A stretch of DNA of 64,000 bases from Batkoa obscura. Its lineage: Eukaryota > Entomophthoromycota > Entomophthoromycetes > Entomophthorales > Batkoaceae. Shown piece after piece: positions 50,509 to 62,533 of the stretch. The position numbers and the translations under genes were made by a program. The stretch is taken from assembly GCA_030770535.1 (NCBI GenBank), contig JASVEC010000004.1, forward strand, positions 1,922,001 to 1,986,000, in the 5' to 3' direction. The first letter of the stretch is position 1. Each line of letters starts with the position of its first letter. The notes beneath the pieces were generated by a model that saw only the letters and a list, made by a program, of their open reading frames with translations, ran no database searches and was not told the origin of the DNA.

Positions 50509-52616
50509 TTATTCATCTTCTTTATTATCTTTACCTTTTTTATCACTTTTACTTTTATTTTTACTCTTTTCTTCTTTTTCATTCTTTTCTTTTTCCAATT
50601 TATTTTTTTTATAAAGTTGATTGTATTGATCTTTTGAAATAATACCATCTTCTTTGAATTTTCGACGTAATCCTTTAACTTTATCTTTTCTAATACTCTT
50701 TTTTCTACCTCCTTCACGATAACTAAAAATAATATACAATTAATAAATATTTATATATAATATTTATACATATGTTCTTCAACTTACGGTGCTAACTCTC
50801 TTAATGGAATAATTTGGTTTAAATCTTTTTCTTCAGCTAATAAAATATCCACTGGTTCTAAACCACCTGAAAATTTATCTACTTTACGATATTTAAATCT
50901 TGTTTCAAGATCATCAATCTAAAAAAAAATTAGAAAAAAATTAATAATAATAACACTTCATTATTTTAATATATATATAAAAATTGAATTTACTTTGTCT
51001 TCATAATCCATTTTATATAATTCTCCTAATAATTTCATAGCTTCTTGTTTCACTTTTTCAACTTCTTCAGGCGTTTGTTGAGCTTCAAGATCTCCAATGT
51101 CTATATCATCATCAAATACAGGTTTTTCATTATCACTCTATTAAAATGAAATATCATTATTATTATTATTTATTATTAAATAAAAGTAATTTAAGTTACC
51201 TCCCCAGCTTGATAATAATCATCATTAAATTTATTAGTAAATTTACTATCATAAGTATTAGGATCAAAATCCACATCTAATTCCTTTTCTAAAGTATTAA
51301 TATCAATAGTAGGATCTTTAGTAACTTTTTTAAGTTCTTCAATTGTATTCTTAATTTCTGTCATTTTAATATTCTTTTGTCTTCTAACTTCTTCTTCTTC
51401 CTTCTTCTTCTCTAATTCTTTACGTTCTTTCTTTCTTTCTCTTTGTTTCTTTTTCTTTGATACTTTAGTTCTCAGCGAAGTTTCCACATTTCTTGGAAAT
51501 GAAACAAGTTGATGTGCATTTGGTTCTTCATATCGAAAATTATACTCTTGTTCAAAAGTTTCTGCTTTTTCAATTTCTTCTTCACTCTCAATCTCTCCAA
51601 CTACCTCTTTATAACTAGGTGTTTTTCCTACATTTTTATCAATCCAACCTCGGTTTAGTATGTAACTAATAATATTTTAATATTTTATTCTAATATATAA
51701 ATTAAATTAAACTCTTACTCCATTAAAAACGCATCATCTTTATTAATTGATGGATTATTTTTAAAATTAGCCCATTGATCATATACTTTTTTAGATGTAT
51801 CAACTTTGGACATTTCTTCTAATAAAAAATTTTTATAATCTTCTTCTTCTGCATTTTCTTCATCTCGAGTTTTATTTCGTGTTGTAAAAAATTCATCTTC
51901 ACCTTCATCTAAATCATTATTATCGATAGCAGACTAATTAAACTATTATTAATGTTCAATCAATTATTTATATAAATATACCTTTAATTCATTTTTAAGT
52001 TTTTCTTGTTCTTCATGATGAGTTAAAACTTTATTTTTTTCGTGAGGTTCTTCCTCTTCTACATCATCCACAATATGCTCTCCTCTATTTAGTTTATCTC
52101 TTTTTAACCCACCTAAAGTTATCACCTGTTCTTTATTAAGCTCAAGTTCTTCTTTCTTTTTCTTAGCCTTCAAAGCAGCTTCTTCAATGACTTTATTATC
52201 AAATAAAACTTTTTCTTTATCATAAACAGATTCATCTTTAGCTTTTAATAATATAAATGTTTTCAATAATTGAGAACCCACTTCCTTTGTGATCAATTCT
52301 CCTTGTTCATCTTCTTCTTCTTCACTAGTATCAAAATAAGCTTCACTATCATCAACATATACATTAACTCCTTCTTCTTCATCATATTCTTTATCGACAC
52401 CAAATTTACGCTTTCTTTCCAAGATCTTTTCCGCTTTTTCATCACTGATTTCTTGACCTCGAAATTGACTTTTAACTAAATAAATTCTTAATAAAATTTT
52501 TATGAATATTAAAAATTACACTCACTTTTTAATAGATCTTCATTTTGTTTTCGCTTTTGATATTCTTCAGCAAAGTTTTCATTGATATTGATGGACAAAT
52601 CTTCACTATCTGACAT
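50509..52616 (-). CDS. KRI1: KRI1-like 40S ribosome biogenesis protein
   Basis: A nucleolar factor needed for 40S subunit assembly. Seven exons: 52526-52616, 51982-52475, 51719-51933, 51200-51665, 50994-51137, 50788-50918, 50509-50722; 584 residues, close to yeast Kri1. The sequence is dominated by acidic (SEAYFDTSEEEEDEQGE) and Lys/Glu coiled-coil stretches. Family landmarks include KRKFGVDKEYDEEEGV, VITLGGLKRDKLNRG, FLMDYILNRGWIDKN, the EEIEKAETFEQEYNFRYEEP segment and the C-terminal DDLETRFKYRKVDK-PV region. A basic C-terminal tail of Lys-Ser-Asp repeats could serve nucleolar targeting. The start at 52616 gives MSDSEDLSI. Convergent with the 4CL-like gene. Confidence 0.9.
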
Positions 52617-53113
52617 GTTGCTCGATTGTTATTAAAAAAGTAATTATTGAAATCTGATTATTTTGGTTATTTTATTCGAAAAAAAAACCACTCAGAATAA
52701 AAATGGAATGTGAAACCAAAAATTGAGTGTATATACAAACTCTTTTTGTTAGAGTTGATATTGTTATTTAACTTTTATTATTATACTAAAATTAATCTAT
52801 ATCTATAATGAAGTTATTAAATTATAGTAATTAGTTATTAGAAACTGATAGAAGAATATGAATTATAAAATTAATTTATCATTTAATGTTTATTTAGATG
52901 CTTCAAAAATATAAGGTTATGGAATCTTAAATCTACTAAAATAGATTATTAAAAGTACGACAATACAATATTACTTATAGTTATTAAAAATAATAATAAA
53001 ATACTTATTACTATACAAAAAAATCAATTATAATTAAACATTCAAAAAACACAAATAAAAAAATAAAAAAATACAATTTCAAGCTAATAATAATAATTAT
53101 TTTACATAAATAA
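52617..53113. other. Intergenic, nothing recognised
   Basis: 497 bp of AT-rich sequence upstream of KRI1 and downstream of the next minus-strand gene. No repeat or RNA gene seen. Confidence 0.5.
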
Positions 53114-53763
53114 TTAATGATTTTTTTTAGTAGTTGTAGTCAATGTTTTTTTGGATGGGGTTGTTGAGATAGGTTGAGGACTAGGAGCTTTAGGGGTGAT
53201 AGGTTTTTTTAATTCAGTTAAAAGATCTAAACCATTAGCAGTTTTAGCGCCTAATAATTATTAATATTTTAAAAAAACTCGACTAAAAAAAGAGCATGTT
53301 TTATTTTACCTTTTTTAACCCCCCAAGGTGAAGCTTTATTTCCACCATCTTTAGTACCCCAAGCAGAAGCAGTAACTTTAGGTTTATAAATCACCGGTTT
53401 TTCTATTTTGTTTTTGTTTTATATATTAAAATTACTTTTATTTGTCTTTAACAGAAATTACCATTTGCTGGTCTATGGGATTCAGATACTGCGGTGAATG
53501 TAGCGGTCCAACCTAAAATTTATAAAATTTAAAACAATTAAAAATAAAATTCAATTAATATTACTTGTAGTTAAATAATTCTTCACTTGATTACAGTTAA
53601 ATGGTCCTTTTTCCTTATTACCGTTATTAGCTAAAGTGGAATCAATAATACCCTCAACATCTAAAGTTGGAATTAAGTCTTGAAGATTATTACGTTGGTT
53701 ATTTTTATTTACTTTGAGTATTGGATGGCATTTTAATAAAAAATTAATTTCATTTTTGAACAC
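53114..53763 (-). CDS. Small protein of unknown function
   Basis: Not recognised. Exons 53565-53763, 53462-53512, 53310-53402 and 53114-53250 join in frame to 159 residues with introns of 52, 59 and 59 bp, which supports a real gene. The chain shows LQDLIPTLDVEGIIDSTL, KGPFNCNQVKNYL, two copies of a Ser-Ala/Pro-Trp-Gly pattern (TASAWGTKDGGNKAS, then PWGVKKG) and a Pro/Thr/Lys-rich C-terminus. No signal peptide or membrane helix. The W-G motifs resemble short linear motifs that bind partner proteins, but that is speculation. Confidence 0.65.
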
Positions 53764-54123
53764 ATTGTTTATTTATCTTATTGGTTTAAATTTTTAAAAT
53801 TTTAAATTTATCACAATAAAATATAAATAATAAATTTGATAATAGGTTTTAGAATTTCAAAAAAAGCTTAATAGAATAGTATAAAAACTTTAAAATAAGG
53901 TTATAATATATTCCATATATATCGTATTAATATTTTTATTAAATATAATGATGTACTGCATTGTTATTATACTTAGAGTTATAATAGCAATATAATGAAT
54001 GAGCGTTTTATCCAAATAATCTATTTTGATTGGTTATAAATTCAAGCTTATTTACTATTTTAAGTTATTCTTGTCTGATCTAAGCAAAAAATGAAAAGCA
54101 ATTCTTTCAATATTTAAAAAAAA
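53764..54123. other. Divergent spacer before elongin C
   Basis: 360 bp between the orphan and the elongin C gene. It may contain the unresolved first exon of elongin C. Confidence 0.45.
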
Positions 54124-54638
54124 ATGGAAGGTAAACAATAGCAAGTTTAATAAAAATAAGCCCAACTAACGATTTAAAAGGAGATAAAAATCAATATGTG
54201 AAATTAGTATCTTCTGAAGGTTTTGAATTTATATTAAATAAGCAAATAGCTATGGGTTCAAAAACAATTCAAAATATGTTAAATGGACCAGGTAATTTTT
54301 ACAATTTATAATTTTATTGAAAATGGATTGGTTTAACATTTCTTCTAGCTTCTTTCCTTGAAGCAAGTACAAACAGGATTGAATTTAGAGATATTAGGTA
54401 AATGGATAAGAAGATAATATTGGAATTATATTTATGTTTTTGAATTCTAGTGGCATTATATTAGAAAAAGTAGTAGACTATTTACATTATAAAGCAAGAT
54501 ATCAATCATCACCGGGATATGATGTACCTTCTATCAAAATCGAACCTGAATTAGCAATTGAATTATTAATGGCTTCAGACTTTTTAGATGGTAAGATTAC
54601 TATTATTTAGGATTATTTTATTTATATGATCAGTTTGA
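54124..54638 (+). CDS. ELC1: Elongin C (Skp1/BTB-fold adaptor); first exon uncertain
   Basis: An adaptor for cullin ubiquitin ligases and elongin complexes. The conserved part is exon (about 54142)-54291, 54349-54397, 54451-54590 and 54634-54638. It reads NQYVKLVSSEGFEFILNKQI, ILEKVVDYLHYKARYQSSPG, IEPELAIELLMASDFLD and ends after one more Val, as many elongin C proteins do. Introns of 57, 53 and 43 bp. No ATG lies in frame upstream of the conserved exon: an in-frame stop precedes the acceptor candidate at 54141. ATG at 54124 would need an impossibly short 11-bp intron, so the true start exon is probably further upstream. About 105-115 residues. Confidence 0.85.
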
Positions 54639-54974
54639 ATAGAAGAATTGGGAATTGAAAGAAATCATAGTTTTGACCGTTTTATGGATATAATAAATTC
54701 AATTTTCATACTAACTTTGAGGTTTAATATTATTGAATTTATCTAAAGATTCGACCAAATAAAGCAATGAAGAATCTTTTTTTATAAAGTATAGGTAAAT
54801 GAAAATATGGCTTTTCTAAACTTCTCTAGGGCACCTGATGACCTTTTAAAGTCAAAAATAGGTACCATAGTTTTGTAAACCATCAAGATATCAAAATTAT
54901 TCAATATTTTAAACCTAACTTTAAGACAATCAAATAGATCACTGAAATCAGCATATTTAATAAGATAAAGTCAA

Positions 54975-55070
54975 AAATGTTTTTTATTTTTGGATTATAC
55001 TAATAAGTTTTTCACTCAAGAGCACTCAAAAAAGGGAAAAATAAATTAAACTGGTAAAGATATCTCCATG
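54975..55070 (-). mobile_element. Strongly decayed palindromic MITE-like element
   Basis: Recognisable only by order: ATGTTTTTTATTTTTGGAT, TACTAATAAGTTTTTCACTC, AAAAAAGGGAAAAATAA and a final TATCTCCATG. Assignment is tentative. Confidence 0.45.
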
Positions 55071-55647
55071 TTTTTGATACGTTTATATTCAAAGTTGATT
55101 TTATTTTATTTTATTTTATTTTATTTTAAATCAAATTCCATTTTTCTAATAACAACTTTTAGTTTAATAACTATAAGTGATTAATTATATTAATCATATT
55201 GATTATATTCTAATCTATTTTTGACTTGTTATAATATCATTATCTTAAACTCTATACTTCAAATACACTTAATATCATCAAATAATATATTAGAAAATAC
55301 TAAAAACAATATTATCTATTTTTATTAATAAAACAACTAATAAAATCAATTAATTTCAGTTTTACAATTATAAGATCCAATACTTTAATATGTACGCTTA
55401 TAAGATTGTAATAGAGAAGTTGGTATTAAACAAAATATCTTGAGTAGCTTTAATAATTATCAGGAAAATCTTTTTTTGTCAAAGAAGAGATTACCCAAGT
55501 AATATAATATGGGCTATACCTTTTTTTATTGAAACACATTAAATTATACATCTTATTATGATTGAAATCAAAAAGTTTGAAGGTTAAGTTAAATAAAAAC
55601 GCTTAAAAGCAAAACAAATAAAAATGCTTTATTTGAATAGGTTATAT

Positions 55648-55756
55648 AACATGGGGGCGTCCTTTTTGGTTTCATCACTTTTTCCATCTTTTAAGCGCTA
55701 TTTGAGCAGAAAAAGTGTTAGTGAAATTCTCAAACACAAAAATACATCCAGACATA
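55648..55756 (+). mobile_element. Palindromic MITE-like element, partly decayed
   Basis: Left end ACATGGGGGCGTCCTTTTTG, core CTTTTAAGCGCTATTTGAGC, right end ACATCCAGACATAT. Confidence 0.82.
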
Positions 55757-55822
55757 TTGTTTTTGTCTATACCAGATTTCGAATTAATTAAATTATTACT
55801 TATTGAAATATAAAGGAAAATC

Positions 55823-55893
55823 TATATGGTGATGTTTTTTTGGCTTCATTATTTTTTCCATTTTTTAAACGCTATTTGAGTGGAAAGATTTTA
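55823..55893 (+). mobile_element. Truncated palindromic MITE-like element
   Basis: Left end ATATGGTGATGTTTTTTTGG and core TTTTTTAAACGCTATTTGAG are present; the copy stops after GGAAAGATTTTAG and lacks its right end. Confidence 0.75.
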
Positions 55894-57336
55894 GCGTGTA
55901 TATTTTTTTTACTAATAACTAAAAATCGAAAATTTTTCAAAATTTCATCAAGCACAGTCATAGCTTGAAAACAAGTAATTCAATTATTATAAAACTTTGT
56001 GGACAAATTTGATAAATATCTTTATATATTAGTTTGTATAAAAGAATAATTATATTTTATTGATTAAAACTACCACTTTCAAAAACTTTTGTACCCTTGT
56101 ATTTTTTCAAAGGAAAGATTGACTTTTAAATACAATTATTTAATAAAAAATAAATATTTATTAATGATGGCGATACAATCACTATTATTAGTATCACCAA
56201 TAGCTTGTTGAGATTTTAAGTCTAATAATTCTTAATAATTGAGAACAAAATGATACTTTCATAGAATTATTCGTTGAAATATTTCCACTTTATAGAGTAC
56301 TCAATTTTTTTAAAAGCTATAGTTTTTTAAATAAATCAGTTTTTGGAAAGTGTATCATATTGAAAGATATAGGAATCAGCTGGATAAAAGCATGAGTATT
56401 TCATTAAAAATGATATATACTAAATGGAACTTTTTATTAATATTTAATATTTAACTTGAAAGTTACGTATTATTTAAAGTTAATTAAATTTTTCTATTTT
56501 TAAATTATCCAATCAATTTTGTTCCTATTATTAGTATTATTCAAAAAAAATATTAAATTCAAGGATTATAAACTTAAGAAAAGCACTAATACCAATCTCT
56601 TATTTGCTGGGTAAAAAGGACTTAACCCGTCTATTAAATTCCGAAAACCTTTAAATTTTCATAGTCCATGTAAGCAGTCATTTATAGATAAAAAGCGAGT
56701 CTAAAGGTCATAAGAAACAACTTGGAATAATATTAATCAAGTTTATTCTTTAGTATTTTAATTAAACTTGTTAAAGGGTATTATATAACTAAAAATGCTA
56801 ATTCTCTTTAGTTATTAAATGGTACATTAAATATATTTTATTACATTATCAAAATATTATAGTTGTTTAACAATAGGTTTTATAAGTTCAATTTTGAAGT
56901 TTAAATATTTTATAATTATAAAAAATTAAAATTAAAATGAAGATATGTTTAAAACGCTAACGTCAAAATAATGTACATACGTAGCTTTTATGTTTAGTAA
57001 ATGACTTTTGTCAAAAATTAAGAACTTAATCTTTAGTCAGACTACCTTCAAATTTGTAGTACATTAAGATAATTTATCATAATAGAAACCAAAAATATTA
57101 TCATTGTGTATGTGTAGTTTATGAATGAAACAAAGACTTAAACTAATATGGCTTAAAAATAATCAATTTTTATAAAAACATAACAAATTAATTATTTTAT
57201 TTTAAAAAGCAAAACTCTAAAAATACACTCCACTTTTAAATATATCTTTTAAAAGCACAAATTTTGGTTTGACAAGTTTAAATCTTGTAGCTCTTCCTCA
57301 TAAATCATATTTGGTTTTTTAAGAAATCATTCTGAT

Positions 57337-58628
57337 TTAAAATAGGTTAACAGCTTGCCGACATTGATCGTCATCAAACATTATACATTGATAGCTACCA
57401 TCTGAAGATGACTCAGAATGTATAGTATATTCACAATCTGAAAAGTAGTTAACTTCCGGATCTACAATTTGCTGTGAAGGGTTGGGTTCTTCAATCTCAA
57501 TAGTATGGGGAGTCACTAAATTAAAGATAAGAAACGAGAGGAATCATTTAAAAAGTATGACTTACCGGCAGACTTGGACCTGGATTGTATCTTTTGGTAC
57601 AGTTCTTTAAAAATGGTTTTATAGCAAAATTGAAGAGATGGGTCGAAACATATAGCTAAGAAGTCCAATAGTCCAGATAAATCTTAAATTCGTATTAATA
57701 TGTTATATAAATAATATTATAGTCTTACTTTGACCAATATTGGACCAGTTGCTTAATAATGTCTTAGAATCTACAAATGCGAAGGAGATTTGATATATCG
57801 AAAATCCAGAAAGAACTACAAAAGTCACGATGGGGTATAATACACTATATTATATTTAGTATATGACAAAATGATAATAAAAAGTTATTACACTCTTAAA
57901 GCAAGTCCTTTCAGCTCTCTTTGTAACCATCTCATTCTCTTTCTGGACTGATTCATTCGATTGAATGTTGATTTTACTAAAGATGTCCAATCTTTTCTCA
58001 AACGAAATAAAACAAATATAGACACGACTAAACAATATAAAAATGTCGCAATCATGATAGAAGAGTTGATAATCCCAAATGCTTTTTCATCTACTGTATC
58101 GACTTTTAGAACACAATTTCCCTTATCTTGAACATAATAACCAAGAACTAATAAAATTAGTAGGGGTAACAATTATTTGAATTAAATTACAAATTTGCGG
58201 TATATTCAAGACTATAGCTAAAAATAAGGAGGCCGACCAATATATTATTTCCCAGCTATTATTAGGCTCTTTTTCGTGAATAAATATCAATTGCAAGTTG
58301 ATTGCGATGGAAATGTTTATAAAACAGTAAGCTAATCTAGTGAAATACCGAAAGAATCCTAGGGTAGTACATTGTGCACTGTCATCATCATATATATTTA
58401 TAATATGCAATATAAAATCAGTAGCTGCAGATCCAGTTTGAAGTCTAAGCGTAACTCTTTTAACAAGGTTGGGCTTAAGTATTCCTAATAGATTGAGTTA
58501 ATGATGTTTTATATTTTAATAGACCTACTTGCTATCACAAACAATATTAAAACTGATGAAGCGGCTATTAAACTGGCTAAATTTAAAGCATATAGATCAC
58601 TAAGGGGGATTTCTGTTTCGGCACCCAT
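57337..58628 (-). CDS. Seven-transmembrane G-protein-coupled-receptor-like protein
   Basis: Exons 58529-58628, 58191-58484, 57892-58147, 57729-57844, 57566-57682 and 57337-57515 give 353 residues. Seven hydrophobic segments can be placed: LNLASLIAASSVLILFVIA (I), AATDFILHIINIY (II), YFTRLAYCFINISIAINLQL (III), IIYWSASLFLAIVLNIPQIF (IV), SSIMIATFLYCLVVSIFVLF (V), RVVLYPIVTFVVLSGFSIYQ (VI) and SGLLDFLAICFDPSLQF (VII). A Cys before helix III and another in the loop after helix IV (GNCVLKVD) could form the usual disulphide. The order and the RVVLYPIVTF helix VI resemble fungal cAMP-receptor/Git3-like receptors. The cytoplasmic tail is acidic and Ser-rich. No ligand can be named. Confidence 0.82.
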
Positions 58629-59257
58629 CTTTTGAAATAAAAATATCAAAGCAACAGTAAGCAAGAATAATAAAAATCATAACTTTAATAGAAATTAAAG
58701 CCTGTCTAGGGATAATAGAATTCTTATTGATTGGTAGTACCCAATTATAGTATGAAACCTCGAATTTCCTTTAAGTATAACCAATTATATCATTCTCATT
58801 GTGATTTGAGGAATTTCATATGTGGTCTATTTGAGTAAAGTCGTATTCAAAAGCCTAATCATAGCTAAATTTTACTAAAATTTAAAATATGGCTATGCTA
58901 TACAACAGAGACAGAACTTTTATAGAAAAAAAGTTAAAGATTCTAAATAGAAATGATATTTAATAATTCTAGCCAAACTATATTCTATAACTATTTATTT
59001 ATTAAAGTAATATTGTCACAACTTTATAAAGTATTATTTATAAATAAAATGATTTGGCTATTATAAAAAATATCTATAATAAAATATTAATTTATTAGTA
59101 GCTTTCTGGAGTGTGTTTAGTTAAAATTTTGAGTTTTGAATCAAAATTTACCCAAAAATGATTTATAATGATTCTCATGATTTAGCCATATCATTTAAAG
59201 CTAAGCCTTTATTAGAATAAAACTTGGAATTAAAGAAAATGATTCAAATACCACAAT

Positions 59258-59340
59258 ATATAGCGTTTCCAACTCAAAATGGTGCTGTTTGGCTGTAGAC
59301 TTGGGCTAAATAACACTATTTTGAGTTGGAAGCACCATAT
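59258..59340. repeat. Compact hairpin, about 38-bp arms
   Basis: The left arm holds TTTCCAACTCAAAATGGTGC and the right arm its near complement CACTATTTTGAGTTGGAAGC; the ends ATATAGCG and CACCATAT also roughly pair. The loop is only about 8 bp. It resembles a small foldback element and is unrelated to the main family. Confidence 0.8.
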
Positions 59341-60059
59341 AATTCTATTAGATTTTTCAAAAAGGTTTTACTTTACTAAAAAATTGGAGATGTTATTGGT
59401 TACGACAGTAAATATTTGTTATCTAAAATAAAGACTTTAAAGTAATAGCACATTGCTATAATTTTATATCGCTCTATCTTTAGATCTGCCCAAAAAACAA
59501 AGAACTAAAAATATCTAAAATATAAAATTAAGCAAACTTATATCAAGTATTGTTTCATTTTTTAAGCTACTTTTCATTTTAAACAATGATAGGAAGCTAA
59601 CTTGTAGTTCAAAAAGTAAACACATTTTTAAACCGTTTTCAATAATATTTTAAAATTATCAATTAATCTATAAATGTTTTTCACTAGTATTTTATATACA
59701 TTTAAATAAATCAATATTTAAAAAACATTTGCATTTATTACGTTTAAGCATTGTAAAAAAACTCAAAAAAGCAATTTTATTTGTTATAATTTTATTACCC
59801 TTGGATATAAAAAAGTAAATTATATATTATTTTTTATTCTCTTGTTTCATAAAATCGTTTTTAATCAAATTATTTTTTTTTTTTTGATTACTTGATCAAG
59901 TATTTCTATTTCTATTATTGATAAAGTAATATTTGAACTATCAATAAAAGATTTCTTAATTATACCTTTAATATCATTGAAACAAATCTTCAATAGATAT
60001 TCTTTTGCTATGAAAAATAGCTTTATATTATCTTTTAAGCTATATAAGAGTTTGTTAAT

Positions 60060-60163
60060 ACATGAGGGTATTTTTTGGTTTCATCACTTTTTCCATTTTT
60101 TAGGCGCTATTTCAGTGGAAAAATTATTAGTAGAATTCTTAAACAAAAAAATACATCCCCATG
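60060..60163 (+). mobile_element. Palindromic MITE-like element
   Basis: Left end ACATGAGGGTATTTTTTGG, core TTTTTTAGGCGCTATTTCAG, right end ATACATCCCCATG. Confidence 0.84.
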
Positions 60164-61060
60164 CAATAATCTTAATAGTAACACTGGCGCCAACTTTAGT
60201 GTGAAAGTTATATTACGAGTAAAATTATATAGCTAATATTGAAATTACATTGTAGTTGATATAAATTTAATATCAATATTAGTATAGTGTTATCGATAGG
60301 AATAAGGATGATGCTAATAAAAATAAATTTTGTCTGGATTATTATTTTTAACCCAAAGATAAACCTACATTTAATAATAAATAAAATGTTTTCTATTTAT
60401 TATCTTTTGGATAGGTCTTTATGATAAAAGGAAGCTAATATTAAATACAAGCCAATAGTATTTTTTCAAGCAAGCTTGTTAGAGCGAATTGAATAATATT
60501 TAACAAGGATCCCCTTGTGATTATAAACGTTTATCAATTAAGATACGATCAAGCATATTAAAGGCAATGATAATCACTTCAGTTTTGCCTTTAAAATTTT
60601 GATGTAAAATTACTCTAATAACGGATTAATATAAGATTTATGAATAAATCAAATAGAAACTATAAAGATTAAAAAAGCATTCCAATAATTTTAAAGATGT
60701 AAGTCTATAAAAAATATAGACTATTGCAATAAAACATATTATTTTTATAAAGTGTTTTAAATAAGAGCTAAAAATTTAAAAATAATAAAAATTGAAATCT
60801 GAAATGTTATATAGTATATATATATCTAAGCTGTCGCTTTTTGTAATATCAAATTGAATAAAAAAAACGTCAAGCATAATTAAAGGAATAGCATTTCATT
60901 AATATTTTAATATATTAAAAATTAAATAGTGACTAAATAAAGATTAAATAAGGAAGTTAGACAGAAAATTTAAGGGATAGTGATAATTGAGCACTTGATT
61001 TTATAAAAGCTTGTAAAAAAATAGAATGAAAAATTTTCGATCTTTTTTCTTTACTAAATA

Positions 61061-62533
61061 ATGTTTTTTTTATCAACTCTAATATTCATTCCACTTAATT
61101 ACCTTGTTTTTGCTGAAAAAGCACCAAGATTATATGCGGGAGGTTGTGGAATACATGCCGATATATTATATTATGTTGGAGGAATTACTAATACAGATAG
61201 TATAAATGAAAACTTCGACTTTAATCGGAACATATATTCTTTAAACCTTAAGGGTGGGATTAACTTAGATGACAATGACAGTGCAGTGTGGAACATAACA
61301 TCTAAGGGTAAAGGCCCAATATCTGATTTTTCTAGTGTAGTAGTTAATGACAAAATGGCTAGTTTGTTTGTAGTGGGTGGTAAAAACAGACCGAAAAAGG
61401 AAAGTTTTAAAAAATATAATATATTAAAAAACAAATGGGAACTATATCAAACTGCAGTGGATACTTTTCCTTTGCCTGACAAGATGATAAATGGAGAGGA
61501 AATGAAGTACTCTTACTACCTATCCTCTTTGACTCAAGATAGTTTTAACAAAAATCTATATTTCCACTATGGCGGAGTTACTCTTTATCCTAATATGACA
61601 CGGGTAGATGGCAGAAAAGATTTATCAATAATAAATGCAACAGATGGCAAATGGAAAAAGTTAAATGATGGACCAGACTATGTTTCTGATCATACTGGAG
61701 CTGTATACGAAAATAGATTATATATTGTTGGCGGTAATAATCCATATACTACTAAACCAAGGCCAATGAATCAAATACTTGTATATGATTATCCTTCTAA
61801 TGCTTGGAGCACCATAACTGCAAAAGGAGACATACCCGAGTCGCGTTTTGGTCATTCTTCTATATTACTCAAAAGTAAGATGGTTATTGCAGGAGGCAGT
61901 CTCACTCCTAAATTTGATTCTTTTCCACCATCTTCTATTTATGTATTAGAGCTGAAAAACCCAAAAGAATTAATCTACAAAGAATATCAAGTGAGCAATT
62001 TCTTTAATGCTTATTTGGGCTGCCTTAAATATTATAATGATCATTTGATTTATTCATTTGGTTTCCATACCGATAATATCTTGTCAAAAACGCAAATAAT
62101 AAATATAAAAGATGATGAATGGAAGGTTGTAAAATCTTTACCGGCTAAGGTAAAGGGTAAAAAGGATGATGGTAAAACAAATCCATTTGATACTGAAGAG
62201 GATATTGATAGTAAAAGCTCAAGCCTACATACTATAATAGGTGGATCTATTGGTGGAGTGTTAGCATTAGTAATTGTTATAACTTTAGTATGGTTCATTT
62301 TAAAACGAAAATCAAAATCGAAGGATAGAGATAGCTTATCAAGTGATAGTAGTGATTTAGGGGATCTAAATCCGCCAAATTTACTACAAGGGAATGTATG
62401 GACCCCAGCTACACCAGGGGAGCTAAAAGAAGCTAACTTTACATTAAATACAGACACAATGCTACCTGGTTTTGATGATGATATTACTAGCCCTGGTAAA
62501 CAAACTTGGGGTGTAAATACTAAAACTATGTAA
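61061..62533 (+). CDS. Secreted Kelch-repeat type-I membrane protein 3
   Basis: 490 residues, intronless. Signal peptide at 1-18 (MFFLSTLIFIPLNYLVFA). The ectodomain begins APRLYAGGCGIHADILYYVG and has several Kelch blades (LFVVGGKNRPKKESF, YFHYGGVTLYPN, LYIVGGNNPY, MVIAGGSLTPKF, HLIYSFGFH). The stalk has a short Asp/Lys/Ser stretch. The helix at about 390-413 is TIIGGSIGGVLALVIVITLV and is followed by KRKSKSK. The cytoplasmic tail of about 77 residues contains NPPNLLQGNVWTPATPGEL, then TLNTDTMLPGFDDDI. It is the intact sister of the pseudogene at 40323 and more distantly related to the gene at 31480. A sensor, adhesin or carbohydrate-binding role is plausible but unproven. Confidence 0.86.
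   Translation: MFFLSTLIFIPLNYLVFAEKAPRLYAGGCGIHADILYYVGGITNTDSINENFDFNRNIYSLNLKGGINLDDNDSAVWNITSKGKGPISDFSSVVVNDKMASLFVVGGKNRPKKESFKKYNILKNKWELYQTAVDTFPLPDKMINGEEMKYSYYLSSLTQDSFNKNLYFHYGGVTLYPNMTRVDGRKDLSIINATDGKWKKLNDGPDYVSDHTGAVYENRLYIVGGNNPYTTKPRPMNQILVYDYPSNAWSTITAKGDIPESRFGHSSILLKSKMVIAGGSLTPKFDSFPPSSIYVLELKNPKELIYKEYQVSNFFNAYLGCLKYYNDHLIYSFGFHTDNILSKTQIINIKDDEWKVVKSLPAKVKGKKDDGKTNPFDTEEDIDSKSSSLHTIIGGSIGGVLALVIVITLVWFILKRKSKSKDRDSLSSDSSDLGDLNPPNLLQGNVWTPATPGELKEANFTLNTDTMLPGFDDDITSPGKQTWGVNTKTM

Larger units (their letters stand above)
54639..57336. other. 2.7-kb gene-free region with MITE-like elements
   Basis: AT-rich. It holds a TTTTA microsatellite (about 55097-55130), a decayed MITE-like copy at about 54975-55070, and copies at 55648 and 55823. 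No gene recognised. Confidence 0.6.
58629..61060. other. 2.4-kb gene-free region
   Basis: AT-rich, between divergently transcribed receptor and Kelch genes. It holds the hairpin at 59258-59340 and the MITE-like copy at 60060-60163. Confidence 0.55.

Noticed and set aside
59977-60204. 75-codon frame
   Set aside because: Runs through the MITE-like copy at 60060-60163; the protein is a translation of the repeat.
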